A stretch of 64,000 nucleotides of DNA, from NCBI GenBank assembly GCA_016271365.2, contig CM057456.1:663179501-663243500 (forward strand), given 5' to 3'. Source of the stretch: Neoceratodus forsteri (taxonomy: Eukaryota; Chordata; Ceratodontiformes; Ceratodontidae). A program made the translations under genes and the position numbers. This document shows positions 1 to 11,528 of the stretch, piece by piece; position 1 is the stretch's first letter; every line of letters begins with the position of its first letter. Below the pieces are notes generated by a model that did not search any database, was not told the origin of the DNA, and saw only the letters and a list, made by a program, of their open reading frames with translations.

Positions 1-735
1 GGGGTCTCACCGGTGACTGATACAGTGGCAACACCACCTCCCTTCTCCTGCTGGTGATACCTCGTCATCTCACTGGCCCTGCCTACTGCCTTGTCACATT
101 ACCCCACCACTTTGAGGTCATCATATATGATGACCCCAAAGTCTCTTTCCTGCTTAGTGCCCATCTGTACCCCCCCCCAATTTTATACTCAGCTCCTGGT
201 TTTGTATTTCTTAGGTGCATGATTTTGTACTTTTTGGCATAGAAACCAAATTGCTATGCTCTGACCATTTCTAGAGTTTTCTAAGGTCCTTACTCATTCC
301 CTCCACCCCCTCATATGTATTCACTCTATTACAGATGTTGGTGTCATCTGCAAAAAGGCATACTTTCCGTTCCAGTTCTTCTGCAATGTTACTAATGAAG
401 ATGATGAAGAGGACTGATCTCAGTACTGAGCCCTGCAGCACCCTACTGGTCACTGTCCCCTCATTAGAGTGAGTGCCAGTTCCCAGCACTCTCTGCCACC
501 TATCCATTAACCAGTTTTTTACCCAGTTTACCACTTTGGATCCCACCCCTAAACTGCCCAATTTATTTATCAGTCTCCTGTGTATCCAGTGTCAAACACC
601 TTGATCAAGTCTAAGTAAGCCATGTCCACTGCCCTTCCTTGATCTACTTTTCTTGTCTCCCAGTCAAAGAAATCAATCAGATTTTTCTGGCATGACCTCC
701 CCCAACCCTGTGAATTCATGCTGCCTTTGATGTTG
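1..735 (-). mobile_element. CR1-like LINE fragment (RT domain)
   Basis: This is a piece of a CR1-clade reverse transcriptase read on the minus strand and broken by stops. From the high-coordinate end it shows the GRSCQKNLIDFFDW motif, the AVDMAYLDL (AYLDF-type) motif, the QGSV motif and the catalytic LFADDT box (near 330-360), then remnants of the thumb. Family knowledge: CR1 RT copies its RNA at a nicked target. The low-coordinate end continues past the window edge. The high end abuts a plus-strand CR1 endonuclease piece at about 735-750, so two CR1 fragments lie head to head. The exact junction is uncertain by about 15 bp. Confidence 0.85.
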
Positions 736-749
736 TAACCCGTTGGATT

Positions 750-799
750 ATTAATGGCAGATACTGAGGTGGATCTTGTAGTCATCACGGAAACGTGGT
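750..799 (+). mobile_element. CR1-A part 1 (endonuclease start, cut by LTR element)
   Basis: Fifty bases encode an uninterrupted stretch ending in VVITETW, the conserved TETW block of the APE endonuclease of CR1 LINEs. The frame stops dead at base 799, where the LTR element begins. It continues in the same reading frame at 7861, which shows that the pieces were once one copy. Upstream of 750 the strand and family switch, so this CR1 was already 5'-truncated when it inserted, or was joined to another fragment. Confidence 0.8.
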
Positions 800-1231
800 T
801 GTCGTAGGGTGCGGGTGACTTCGTGGACTGAACAAACTGCATGGTAGTGTGACACAATGGCAGGTAAAAAAATTCAGCAACTTTATTTTACTTCAGCATC
901 TTTCTTCTTTTCAGCAAGACATATTGAAACAGTGAACTAGTACAACGCAAACAAAAAAAACATAAATGGCAACCTCACAGTATTGAAATCACTGGGAATC
1001 CATGGCCAGAAAGAGCTAGCCAACCCAGGTGTTCTACTTTAATACGTAGGAGCAATGCTCAGAGCTCCCTGCTGGAGTCTGTCTCCAGACCCAACACTTA
1101 TCTGAAGTAGCTTGCAGTAATAGCCCTTTTATACTTGCTTACAAACCCATGTGACTCTGAGCCCGCCCCATCTAGCATTTCAAACTTTTATTTACACAAT
1201 ACAAACTGTTTTTACTTCTATCTTCATTTAA

Positions 1232-2527
1232 AAGTCTGTCCTCTAACGTGCATCTATACGCCAATGACACCATCAGCTTTGCCTCAGGCCCCTCCCATGA
1301 TAGTGTGCATCCAGATCTTCAAAGTGACTTCAACATGGTCCAAACTTAGTTCCAAAAAACACAGCTCAGACTAAATGGCAAAAAAAAACAGTTACCATGG
1401 TATTTGGTACTAGACAAAAGCTTGCCTCCCTCCGTGCCCACCCACCAATCTACACCCTGCAAGGATCTCCCCTCGAGTCGGTACCTGCCTTCAAGTACCC
1501 GGGGGTCTGGCTGGAAAACCACCTCAACTTTTCCACCCACATCAAGGCCATCTGCACCAAACTCTGGCCCAAGCCGGCCATCCTCTATCGCCACAAAGCC
1601 AGTCTTCTCCTCCCTACTCATAGCAAACTTATATGCAAAACCATCTTGCATATGCTGGACTATGTGGACATCATCTATGGCACAGCCCCATCCTCATCCC
1701 TCTCAAAACTTGATGTACTTCTCAACTCTTTCTGTCGTTTTGCCACTGCATCTACCCCACTTACTCACCACTGCCTCCTCCACTCCGCTCCACCCTATCC
1801 TTGACCCCACTCTTGCACAGGAGGACCGCCCACAGTGCCGCCCTTATAGCTAAATATTGGTTAGGCTCCCTACCCCCTACCTCTCTTTCTGCCTTTCTCC
1901 AGCCAGTTACTCAGGCTACTCCATCCGGCACAGAGACGCACGCACTTTCCACCTCACATGCCCCCTCTCTGCCTCTGGCCAAGCTGCCTTTTCCTACCAT
2001 CTCCCCCTCCTATGGAACAATTTTTCTCCCAACCTTCACCAGGCCTCCTCCCTCTCAGCCGTTAAACTACTCCTCAGGCTCCTCCCCTCCCTGTCCTAGT
2101 TGCTTATCTGGTCCCACCCCAACTCAGGCCTAGCCTACCTTGGGCGGCCTCTGTTGGTCAATATTTTGCACTAGCCAGCCCCAAATTTGTATACTGCTAA
2201 TCTACTGTACAATCTCTGTGCTAGTTACACACTATTGTGATACCAATTGTAAACGCTGTATATATAAACATTTGAAATATACTGTTTACGCGATTTCTAG
2301 ACATGAATTGTCCTGGATGCTGTAATTTACGTCTGAACAGGAATTAGTTGTACTTTACTGCATACCTCTGTAAAAGGTCTTTGTTGTTTGTACTTAACGT
2401 CTGTAACAAGAATTTGTTGTACTTCTCTGCTTACTTTCTGTGTACATCTCGTACAAGGGTCACACCTGGAAACGAGCCTCGGCTCAGTGTGCCTTTCCTG
2501 GTCACCAATTTTAAATAAATAAATAAA
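1232..2527 (+). mobile_element. L2G LINE, 5'-truncated, inserted in the 3' LTR
   Basis: The copy starts inside the RT catalytic region (a YANDT-like remnant near 1250-1270) and continues through the RT thumb and C-terminal region. It ends in an L2-style tail of TAAA repeats at 2510-2527. The 3' block around 2460-2500 (ACCTGGAAACGAGCC) is shared with the ends at about 47270, 57810 and 58635, which defines the family. The LTR is interrupted exactly between TTCATTTAA and CAGTATTATT, as shown by the uninterrupted second LTR at about 6170-6190. Any target duplication is hidden by the TAAA tail. Confidence 0.8.
1397..1804 (+). pseudogene. L2G LINE RT C-terminal region
   Basis: An open stretch of about 135 codons carries FGTRQKLASLRA, then VPAFKYPGVWLE, the block that follows the catalytic motif in L2/Jockey-type RTs, then a thumb region with SSSLSKLDVLLNSFCRF. 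The same blocks appear on the minus strand at 54.6-55.16 kb (TGQKLARL, VPAFKHLGVWLD). Translation continues in other frames to about 2100 with frameshifts, so it is inactive. Confidence 0.75.
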
Positions 2528-3575
2528 CAGTATTATTCTAACATTTGTATCACATAACACTGGAAATATGGGCAGCTCCCGACCTGAGAAACCACATTTG
2601 CTAGCAGCACCCTACAAGAAATAATCACCTAAGAAGTGCAAACCAACCCTCCAGCAGCCTTATCCCCAACAGCACAAATGTGTCTAAAATCATGGCAGTT
2701 CGCCACACCCAGCACCGAAGCAAAGGGAACTAGTCAGAAATCAAAACACACAACACACCAAGCTGCACCTCCGTGGAGCAACTGCACCATGTCCTTGCAG
2801 TTATCTGGGCGGCGGCTTTACTGCTCCTGACCATGCGCTCCCTCACCAAAGTCATGGCGACACAGGCAAATGCTCGAGAAGCTAAAAAAACACAACCTTG
2901 CCCAAAAGATAGGCGGCTCAAGCCACTTGCACCAACTTTCTCCAAAGGCTATGCACCACTTTTGCTCTGTGGGGGGAGAAGAACATCCTACAACTTACAA
3001 CAGTTTACCCTTCCCCATTCAAATATTTACCCCACATAGTGCAAAACAGCACTAAACTGTGTGTTTCTTTTACAGACATTCTTTCAAGCCTATTGTTATC
3101 ATTGTTTTATCTCCCAAAACGCAGCCTGCATAAGCATGAAATTAGAGTAGCCCTACCACCGCAAGGAACAGCCTGAGTGGCCGGTTCCTCTAATTACCTT
3201 CACTATTTACTTTTACTATTCAAGCACTCCTGCTTTCCACTATAAATATAGGGACAAATAGCAGAGCACTGCACAATTCAAAGCACTATTGCTTACTAGC
3301 ATCTGCTATTATTCAAATACATTCCAGAAGCAGCAGGAAATTCTAACTTGGGCATTCATTATTTCATAACGTCCTCAGGACCCCTATAATTCCTATTAGG
3401 AAATCAAATCTCCAAAGGAACCTCAAACAAATATTTTCCAGCCCCATTTCATTACAAAGCTATGTCCATACCTATACTATAAATAACTAAATTACCTAAG
3501 CACTTTATATCTTTTAAAGGAGGTGGAGTTAACATTTTTCTAAAACCCTCACTCATCACAGGTCACCCTGTGATA

Positions 3576-3588
3576 TTCTTCCCCACCT
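3576..3588 (-). other. Polypurine tract before the 3' LTR
   Basis: On the minus strand the bases immediately before the 3' LTR read GGTGGGGAAGAA. A purine run in exactly this place primes plus-strand DNA synthesis in LTR retrotransposons. Its position is the main reason for placing the LTR edge at 3575 rather than at the internal TGTTATG near 2563. Confidence 0.6.
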
Positions 3589-4671
3589 AACAGGGCAACC
3601 ACCTTTTGGTTATCCAAAACCTATACTACTTAAAGACGGGGAAGGGGGACGTTGATTGGAGCTCTGGCCCACCCACACCGAAGAGCTCCACCCCAGTGTC
3701 CCTTTCTGGATTGGCAACACAGCACCAACATTTATGTAAAATAAATATCTTGTCATCTATTACCCTGGGGCTTATGTAGTAGTCTCCCTAACATCTTTTA
3801 CCAGATCAGATAATTGCTACATGCTAATATACTATCCGAAACTATGCTACTGAATCCATATATTAATTCAGGAACAGAGTAAGCAACCTGAATAATGCTC
3901 CCAACAGTTGTTTTCTGGAGTGTACCCACTGACAGCAAACCTCTAAAACAACCTATATACTAGTGACCAGAAATAGAGGAAAAAGAAAGCTAGAAAAAAA
4001 TCAGGCAATTCAGAATCAAAAGAAACAGCTGAAGGTGGCCAACCCCTCAGTCCAAAAAGAGTAGCTAGAAAAAGTACACAGTATGAAAGAAAATATGAGG
4101 AAGGGAAATCTTAATGTTTCAGCATATTTACATGCACCCCCTTTGAAGCCATCAGAAATCCTTTAGGATCACAAGACATATGCAAATTCAAAATCACATC
4201 TCATAATACACACAACATGCAAACACTTCTCAAACAATATTATACCATTGTGTGTAACCGAGGTTACTTCTTTATAACACTCCACCCATCAATCTTTCAT
4301 TTTCATAAATGTCTGAGTAGTATACCCAGTACTCAGTTTATGAGACACATTTTATAACTTCCATAACCACAGATAGCACAATGACAATCCCCCACATTCT
4401 ACCCGGGGGGGTGGGAGTTAAAGCTATGGCCCTTCCTTATGTCCAAAATCCACCCCAGGGAAGCATACACCTTGTTACCATAACCCTAGCACTGTACTAA
4501 ATAACACCTCAGGAGACTTTTTCTATTACCCCAGTAATGTCAGTTACCCATGCCCTGACCTGGGTTACATATATCACCATATTCCTATAACATGTAACCA
4601 CAACCTTTATTATTTTCTTGTAAGGGTAAATCCTATAGCTAGGCCATCTCTACCATATTTCTGAACGCTGT
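3589..4671 (-). other. Internal non-coding part of the LTR element
   Basis: About 1.1 kb lies between the integrase remnant and the purine tract. No long frame and no integrase core (DDE) motifs can be read on the minus strand. A C-rich run sits at 4400-4420. The integrase catalytic domain that should follow the zinc finger has been deleted or eroded beyond recognition. Confidence 0.5.
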
Positions 4672-5448
4672 CTACCATCTAGAACCCATTACTCTATGTG
4701 CAGACCGCCCCTTTTTCCATGGGTGCCACTGTTTGTGAACATCAACCCTTTGGGCTACTCTCCCACGTTCTGTAATCTCCCTCCGATGGCTAACAATCCT
4801 GCTTCTTATATATGTTGCTACCTGGCAGTACATTCCTGGCCAATAAAAGTGTGGTGTAAGGTGTCCCAAAACCTCCTCATGATCTAGGGGTTGAAAATCC
4901 CTGCATACTGTCTCCAATGGTTCCCTCCTATAAGCCCTAGGTACCACCACCCTTGCTTCTGTCTGCTGGGTAAGGGGATCAGGCCTCATGTAGCATAATA
5001 TCCCATCCCTGAATTCATACCACCACACTATATTCCCTTTACTATTCCCCATTTTGTTGGTAGCCAACGTAGTACGCTTACCAACTTCAACATCTCCTGA
5101 CTGTAACTGTTTCCAATTAACACAAGACAACTTATTATTAGCACATTTAAATGTCCCTTCAACAGTTACTGCTTCTTCTTTCTTGATGGACGACTCTACC
5201 CTGTCAGCAGACTTCACCCCAGAACACACAAAGTCTAGACCAGTTTCACCTGGGGACTTCTCTAAAGTCTCAGTTCCATGTTCTCCCATCCAGTCCATCC
5301 CAGGGAATACAGGCAATACAGGCATCTCTTCATTAACACACTCCATCCCAGGGAACATAGGTAGCACAGGCATCTCTGTATCCACCTTCTCAGGCCCATT
5401 TTCCCTGCACGATTCACTACCATCTAACCTCTGGGTCCATAGCTCCAT
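4672..5448 (-). pseudogene. Integrase zinc-finger-like remnant of a gypsy-like pol
   Basis: A 258-codon frame. Its last third carries RVVVPRAYRREPLETVCR, LGHLTPHFYWPGM and a following YIRS. This matches the order VVPxxxRxxxL / GHLGxxKT / FYWPGM / YxxxC found in the HHCC zinc-binding domain at the start of Ty3/gypsy and retroviral integrases. The first His of the pair is not in place and the CxxC pair is replaced by SHRRE, so zinc binding is lost. The N-terminal half is acidic, contains a short duplication (EMPVLPMFPGM / EMPVLPVFPGM), and is not recognisable as gag or protease. The ATG start may not be real. Confidence 0.65.
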
Positions 5449-5727
5449 GTACCTCTGCTCAACCTCTATCCTTCAATTCTCAGCCTCCACCCATCACTCG
5501 AACAAGTAGCGTACCAGGCTCATCTGGGGTATTCATGGATACTGCTCACCCAGGCCACCATCATCACTTGGCGTCAGCACCACTGGCACCATATTCACAA
5601 GTCATACCTCCAGTCTCCTTCCAACCAGCATCCAGGTAGATATGGACTTCACAGCACCCCCCTGAACCCGCTGTTCTGTCCTGCAACACCACAGTCCACT
5701 AGGCCTTGGTCAGGCCAGCCACAATAT

Positions 5728-5743
5728 CCTACCACTGCCACCA
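5728..5743 (-). other. Putative primer-binding site
   Basis: Directly after the 5' LTR on the minus strand comes CA followed by TGGTGGCAGTGG. A TGG at this spot is expected because it pairs with the CCA tail of the priming tRNA. I have not identified which tRNA. Confidence 0.5.
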
Positions 5744-5745
5744 TG

Positions 5746-7860
5746 TGTCGTAGGGTGTGGGTGACTTCGTGGACTGAACAAACTGCATGGTAATATGACA
5801 CAATGGCAGGTAAAAAAATTCAGCAACTTTATTTTACTTCAGTATCTTTCTTCTTTTCAACAAGACATATTTAAACAGTGAACTGGTATGACATAAACAA
5901 AAAAAAAATAAATAGCAATCTCACAGCATAGAAATCATTAGGAATTCATGGCCATAAAGAGCTAGCCATCCCAGGTGTTCTACTTTAATACCTGTGAGCA
6001 ATGTCTAGAGCTCCCTGCTGGAGTCTGTCTCCAGACTCAACAAGTATCTGAAGTAGCTTGCAGGAACAGCCCTTATATACTTGCTTACAAACCCATGTGA
6101 CTCTGAGGCCACCCCATCTAATATTTCAAACTTTTATTTACAAAATACAAACTGTTTTTACTTCTATCTTCATTTAACAGTATTATTCTAACATTTGTGT
6201 CACATAACACTGGAAATAAACCCTATTTAATTTGTATTTTACAAGAAAATCCAAAAGACTTCATGAATAATTAATGGTCTCCATCTTCATTCAAATGGTC
6301 CTGCCTTAGGCTGTATAAATTTAGTGGCTGCAGGCCAGCAGGCTTCTAAAGGAGTCCTGAATTTACACAGGGAAGAGCAGACCAGAGAGAGAGAGGTAGG
6401 TGGAGTTCCTATCCCTTAGGACCATTGTTTCGCCTAACTGTAAACGTTTGAACAAGTAGTAACAAAACTCACTTGCTTCCATTTCTTTGGTCAGTTTCTA
6501 TGTCAGCATTTTAAAGCCCTTTAAATAAATTACACACAGGTGAAATGGAAACAGGAAACCATCCTCCCCACAGCATTCTAATCAAGCCTCAGCCAGAAAA
6601 CCAACAGTAAGTGCAAATACAGCAATTTTATTCCCAATACCTTTTATTTTCTGTGCTGAGAAAAGAGCAAATGTAATTGATACATCCTTAAACTATTTTT
6701 CAGTCTAACCTTAACACTACTATGCCTTGTAACCCTTTTCTACAACATAGCTAAATAGTAGTGTCCACGAAGGGCGAGGAAGGGCAGCTCCTGACCTGAG
6801 AAACCACATTTGCTAGCAGCACCCTACAAGAAATAATCACCTAGGAAGTGCAAACCAACCCCCCAGTAGCCTTATCACCAACAGCACAAATGTGTCTAAA
6901 ATCATGGTGGTCCACCACACCCATTACTGAAGCGAAGGGAACTAGTCAGGAATCAGAACACACTGCACAGCAAGCCGCACCGGCATGGAACAACTGCACC
7001 ATGTCCTTGCAGTTATCTGGGTGGCGGATTTACTGCTCCCAACCCTGAGCTCCTCCTCCAAAGTCACACCAACACAGGCAAATGCTCAAGAAGCTAAGGA
7101 AATACAACCTCCCCCAAAAGATCAGTGGCTCAAACCCCTTGCACCAACATTCCCCAAAGGCTATCCACCACTTTCGCTCTGTGGTGGGGGAAGGGAGAAG
7201 AACATCCTACAACTCACAACAGTCTACCTTCCCCATTCAAATATTTACCCCACGTAGTGTAAAACAGCACTAAACTGTGAGTTTCTTTTACAGACATTCT
7301 TTCAAGCCTATTATTGTCAATCTCCCAGGACTGCAACTAAACCCATAATTAGTAAATAACTACCAGGCTCACAGCAATGCACTTAAACCCTTTTATCTCC
7401 CAAAATGCAGCCTGCATAAGCATGAAATTAGAGAAGCCCCACCACCACGAGGAACAGCCTTTATTTACCACCTGCAAGTCCCTGAGTGGTGGTTTTCACT
7501 AATTACCTTCACTATTTACTTTTACTATTCAAACACCCCTGCTTCCCATTATAATTATAGGGACAAATAGCAGAGCACTGCACAATTCAAAGCACCATTT
7601 TGTGCACTACTGCTTACTAGCATCTGCTATTATTCAAATACATTCCAGAAGCAGCAGGAAATTCTAACTTGGGCATTCACTATTTCATAACATCCTCAGG
7701 ACCCCTATAATTCCTATTAGGAAAACGAATCCCCAAAGGAACCTCAAACAAATATTTTCCTGCACCATTTCATTACAAAGCTTCATCCATACCTGTATTT
7801 AGAGGAGTGGGGATTAACATTTTTCTAAAACCCTCACTCATCACGGGTCACCCTGTGACA
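5746..7860 (-). repeat. 5' LTR of the gypsy-like element
   Basis: The LTR is 2115 bp, unusually long for the superfamily. It aligns to the 3' LTR on both sides of a 550-bp segment (6226-6780) found only here, plus smaller indels near 7310-7400. It starts TGTCACAGGG on the minus strand and ends CCTACGACA. The extra segment is AT-rich with no frame; whether it was inserted here or lost from the 3' LTR cannot be decided from two copies. Confidence 0.75.
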
Positions 7861-9102
7861 GTGGGCCACAGATAAAAATGACTGGGAGATGATGGCCCCT
7901 GGGCACTCACTGTTCAGGAGGTATAGAAGAACTGTTAGAAGGGGAGGAGTTGCCCTTTTTTGTCAAGGAGGGCACTGAAGTGGCAGAAGATGGAAGTATT
8001 AGGGGTAGCAGTGGGGAGACTGAATCAATATGGGTGCAACCCACTGCTGACATGGGCAGGAAAGTGTGCTTGGGGTGCTCTATAGGCCACCAAGGCAAGG
8101 GGGGGAAGGGACAGGGAACTCAAGAAGGAACTTAAAAGAGGGGCAGCAAAGGGGGAAGAAGTGATGGTGGGTGACCTGAATCTGTCTGACATCAGTTTGG
8201 AGGTCCCGGTGGCCAAGAGTGCCAGGAGCCAGACACTACTGGACACCTTCCAAGACTGTCTACTGGTGTAGCTAGTTAAGGAACCTACCAGGCAGACCGC
8301 AGTCCTTGATGTGGTGCTCACCTACTTAGAGATGGTGAAAGCTGTTGGCGTAGGGGAGTCGTTAGGGAACAGCAACCACAAGTCCTTGTGGTTTGAACTG
8401 GTCCTCAGGCCACCAACCCCCAATTGAGAACCAAAGTCCTTGACTTTAGAAGAGTGGACTTTCATAGGTTGAGGGGACTGGTCAGGGATAAGTTAGTAGG
8501 GGTGGAGGACACAGGTGAGGTGGAGTAGAGATGGGGATGTTAAGGGAGCCATCCTTGAGGCATCAAAGGCAAGTATAAGAACAGTATCTAAGAAAAACAG
8601 GTTCAAGAGACCACTATGGTTCTCAGCTAGGGCCAGGGAAGCAGTAAGGGCCAAAAAGAAGGCTTTCTATAAATACAAGGAAAAGCAGGGGGAGGCAGAA
8701 AGGGAGGATTATCTACAGGAAAAATAGGAATGCAAAGAGGGCCACCAGGAAGGCGAAAGCAGACATGGAGCTGCGTATTGCAGAGGGGGTCAAGAAGGGA
8801 GAACAACCTTTTCTTTTCATATATATGTTAGTGAAAAAAGGAAAAAGGGTGGCATCACATGATTAGTTGGGGGGGTAGGGTGATAGAGGAGGATGGACAA
8901 AAGGCTGCTATCCTGAATGGCTACATTTACTCAGCATTTACTAAGGAGGACTGTGGGTCCATGCCGGACAGTGGCATCAAATTGGCCACTAAGGGAGTCC
9001 TGGAAATGAGACAGCCATTACTTACTAGCGAGAGGGTACTGAAAGAGCTAGCAGCACTTAAGACAGATAAGGCCCCAAGACCAGATAGGTTACATCTGAG
9101 GA
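7861..9102 (+). mobile_element. CR1-A part 2 (endonuclease and start of RT)
   Basis: The endonuclease picks up in the frame left at 799. Readable blocks are NDWEM (7890s), RRGGVAL, the GDLNL catalytic-type block near 8170-8180, a degenerate SDHxP-like region around 8370-8390, and the lysine-rich linker (RAKKKAFYKYKEKQ, 8640-8690). Next come a YCSVFT-like region (8920-8950) and the start of RT near LKTDKAPRPD (9055-9085). Stops and frameshifts are frequent. It ends abruptly at 9102, where the reverse complement of a TAAA-type LINE tail starts. Confidence 0.8.
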
Positions 9103-10247
9103 TATTTATTTATTTCTTTTTATTTATTTATTTAAATCTTGGAATTATAACCTAAGAGCTAGGGCTCATTTACATAGATTCCACGTCAGCAGAAAGACAA
9201 TATATGCAAAAGAGACACTACATTATGGCAAATAGTCAGTGAGGTTAACATTGTGAGTTACAGGAGTACGTTCATAAAGTGCATGTCAACTACAGTAGAG
9301 TAATTAAGACTGAAGTTAGGTCAAGACACAATGCACAGTAGAGAGAAAGGAACAAGTGAGAAAGTGCCAGAAACCGGAACCGGTGGTTTCCATTGTCAGG
9401 CTATAAGTAAAGGAAACTGGTTGGAGTTATTACCAGCATACCTGTGGTGTTAGTATGCATGGTGGCATGTTTTAAATTTTGTTACTAATAAAGCCTTTTG
9501 ATAGTACAGTGGAGGGTGTGGTCTTTTGTTTGTATTATTTATAGGTAAAGGAGGAGGTCAAGACACAGTGCACGGTAGCAAGAAAAGAACATGTGAGAAA
9601 GTGCCGGAAACCAGACCCAGTGTCTTCCGTTGTCAGGCTATAGGTAAAGGAAGTAGAAGGATAGAGGAGGAATGGTGGTTAGTTAGAGGTAGGGTGTGGA
9701 GGAGGATGGAGGGAGGGAATGATTAGGGGATAATTAGGGGGTGGCAGGGGTTAGGAGTGGGCAGCAGGCAGAAAGGAGTAAGTAGCAAGTTGTGGATAAG
9801 TAAAGTACTATATTCAGAGGGGCAGAAAGTCAATGGCAAAGGGAAACAGGTCATGGGAAGCAGGAGCAGGACATATGATTAATAAGGTGAGAGTGGAGTT
9901 TAGATTTAAAGGGATCAATTTATGGTTCAACAATTAGATCAGTTAGTTGGAAGTTTAACCAGAATTGTGCAGAGTAACCAAAAGATCAATAGCCTTGCTT
10001 GGTGCGATGGAAAGGGTCCTTAAATATATTAGTGTTTCAAGCTCTAGTCAGCCTTACAGTTTCTACTAGGCTGAGCATAGCACACGCTTCCAGTGGCAAC
10101 AGACCGAGGGCAGCTTTTTTGACCAAAGACACAAACCTGGTAGTGAATTCTTTTTTCCAGATCTAACAAGCCAGATTGAGAAAAAGATGACAGGTGTGAG
10201 TTAGACGTGGTGCGCCTAGGGCAAATCTGTCTTATTCAGGGTGGTAA

Positions 10248-10766
10248 CTATCGTTTGAGGATGGTGTTAGGGGCTGCACTATATATAGCAATGCCATAGT
10301 CTATAAAAGAAAAGACTGAGCTAGTTATAACAAGTTGAAGAGCTGCATCAGTAAGACCGTGCCGATATCTGTATAACTGCCCGAGTTTATGATTTACAGA
10401 CCTGGTGACTAGGTCGACGTGGGTGGAGTAGGATAGGGAACTATCCAGGGTGATGCCGAGATATTTAAAGTTATAGACCATATCAAGAGGTTCATTGTGT
10501 TTGTTCCTAATGGTTATCTTGAATGACTTGTGCCAACTGCGGGTTGAGGCAAAGAGCATGGTCTTCATATTTTTGTGATTTAAGAGTAACCTAGCATTAC
10601 AGAACCAGTCTTCAACATTTTTTAAGTCATTCTGTAGCTGTTGTTCAAGGGTGCTGGGGTCAGGGTGGTTTGTGTATATGATGGCATTGTCCATGTAAAG
10701 GAGGATTTGGTATTGACAAGCTTGAGGGAGTTGATTTATGAAGAGGTTGAACAACAATGAACCCAA
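10248..10766 (-). pseudogene. L2N-A reverse transcriptase core, catalytic box mutated
   Basis: A 172-codon frame starts just after the GSLLFNLFIN block and runs through the catalytic box, then the YLGITLDSSL block and the SFIDYGIAIY block of the thumb. The catalytic YADD is YMDN, so one aspartate that binds the metal ion is replaced. Copy B keeps YADD at the same place, which shows that the loss is specific to this copy. Confidence 0.8.
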
Positions 10767-11162
10767 AATGGATCCCTGGGGAACTCCAGTACAAATGTGT
10801 TGGGTATCTGAGAGTGTGTTGGCTGCTTTTACCTGCTGTACTCACCCAGAGAGGTAACTTCTGAACCATCAAAGTGAGACTGACGATATACCCATGGCAC
10901 CTAGTTGAGTCAGAAGGAGTTCATGGTTGACTGTGTTGAAGGCCTTGGTAAGTTCTATGAAGGTATGACCCAGCAAGTGCCCTCGATCAAAGGCATCATG
11001 TACGTACCCTGCAAACTCAATCAGTGCAGTTGTAGCTCTATAAAGCTTTCAAAAGCCACGTTGCTGTTGACCTGGCAGTTGATATTTGTCTAAATGGTCT
11101 ATGAGCTGTTCATAGATGATTCTCTTGAGAGCTTTAGAGATGGGTGGAAGAATAGATATAGG

Positions 11163-11384
11163 TCAGCAGTTTGTGTAAATTGTCCTATCTCCTCTTTTGA
11201 GTACAGGGATAACTACTGTGGCTTTCCATGGCTTAGAGAATTTAATAGAGATGAGGGAGCGGTTGAGTATTCTTGTCAGTGGTACCAGTAGTACATTGAG
11301 GGTGAGGGAAATAAATTTCAGATCAAGTCTGTCGCCACTATACCTAGATTTTCTGATTGCTTTTGAAAGGTACATTTTTTCCAC
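11163..11384 (-). pseudogene. L2N-A reverse transcriptase N-terminal region
   Basis: This frame encodes SRYSGDRLDLKFISL, LTRILNRSLIS and KPWKATVVIPVLKRGDR. It matches the first RT motif (in other LINEs, a P-x-W-K-x-A-x-V-x-P-x-H-K pattern) with His replaced by Leu. The same block lies in copy B near 23590-23760. The frame is closed by a stop and is separated from the core RT by a frameshift. Confidence 0.7.
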
Positions 11385-11528
11385 AGCTTTTGTGATTACT
11401 CTAAGGTAGAATGGAGGGGTTTGGTTAGGGGGTGGGGTACTCAGTATATTCCTGATGTCTCCATAAGCAGGGTTAAGGTAGTCAGGGGGAGCACCCCACT
11501 AAGGTTTGTGAATGCCTTGTTGAATGCA

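Larger units (their letters stand above)
800..3575 (-). repeat. 3' LTR of the gypsy-like element, split by an L2G LINE
   Basis: Excluding the inserted LINE (1232-2527) this LTR is about 1.48 kb. It matches 5746-7860 from end to end; in the first 125 bp I count five differences, all transitions, one at a CpG. Relative to the 5' LTR it lacks about 550 bp (the 6226-6780 segment). It is AT-rich with no coding frame. LTRs carry promoter and polyadenylation signals, but none can be placed with confidence here. The terminal G of the TG end is mutated to A. Confidence 0.75.
800..7860 (-). mobile_element. Ty3/gypsy-like LTR retrotransposon, degenerate, inserted in CR1-A
   Basis: Two long direct repeats (800-3575 and 5746-7860) bracket an internal region of about 2.2 kb. 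On the minus strand the LTRs begin TGTCACAGGG (TATCAC in the 3' copy) and end CCTACGACA, giving TG...CA ends. A purine tract precedes the 3' LTR, a TGGTGGCAG primer-site-like stretch follows the 5' LTR, and an integrase zinc-finger-like remnant sits inside. The flanks are GTGGT (795-799) and GTGGG (7861-7865), a 5-bp target duplication with one mismatch. Removing the element and one repeat puts the CR1 endonuclease back in frame. RT, RNase H and most of integrase are absent, so it could only have moved with helper proteins. Confidence 0.8.

Noticed and set aside
5746..6225. Shorter LTR pair of about 480 bp bounded by TGTTATGTGACAC and CCTACGACA
   Set aside because: Homology between the two copies extends much further (to 3575 and 7860), and the purine tract and target duplication fit only the longer boundaries.
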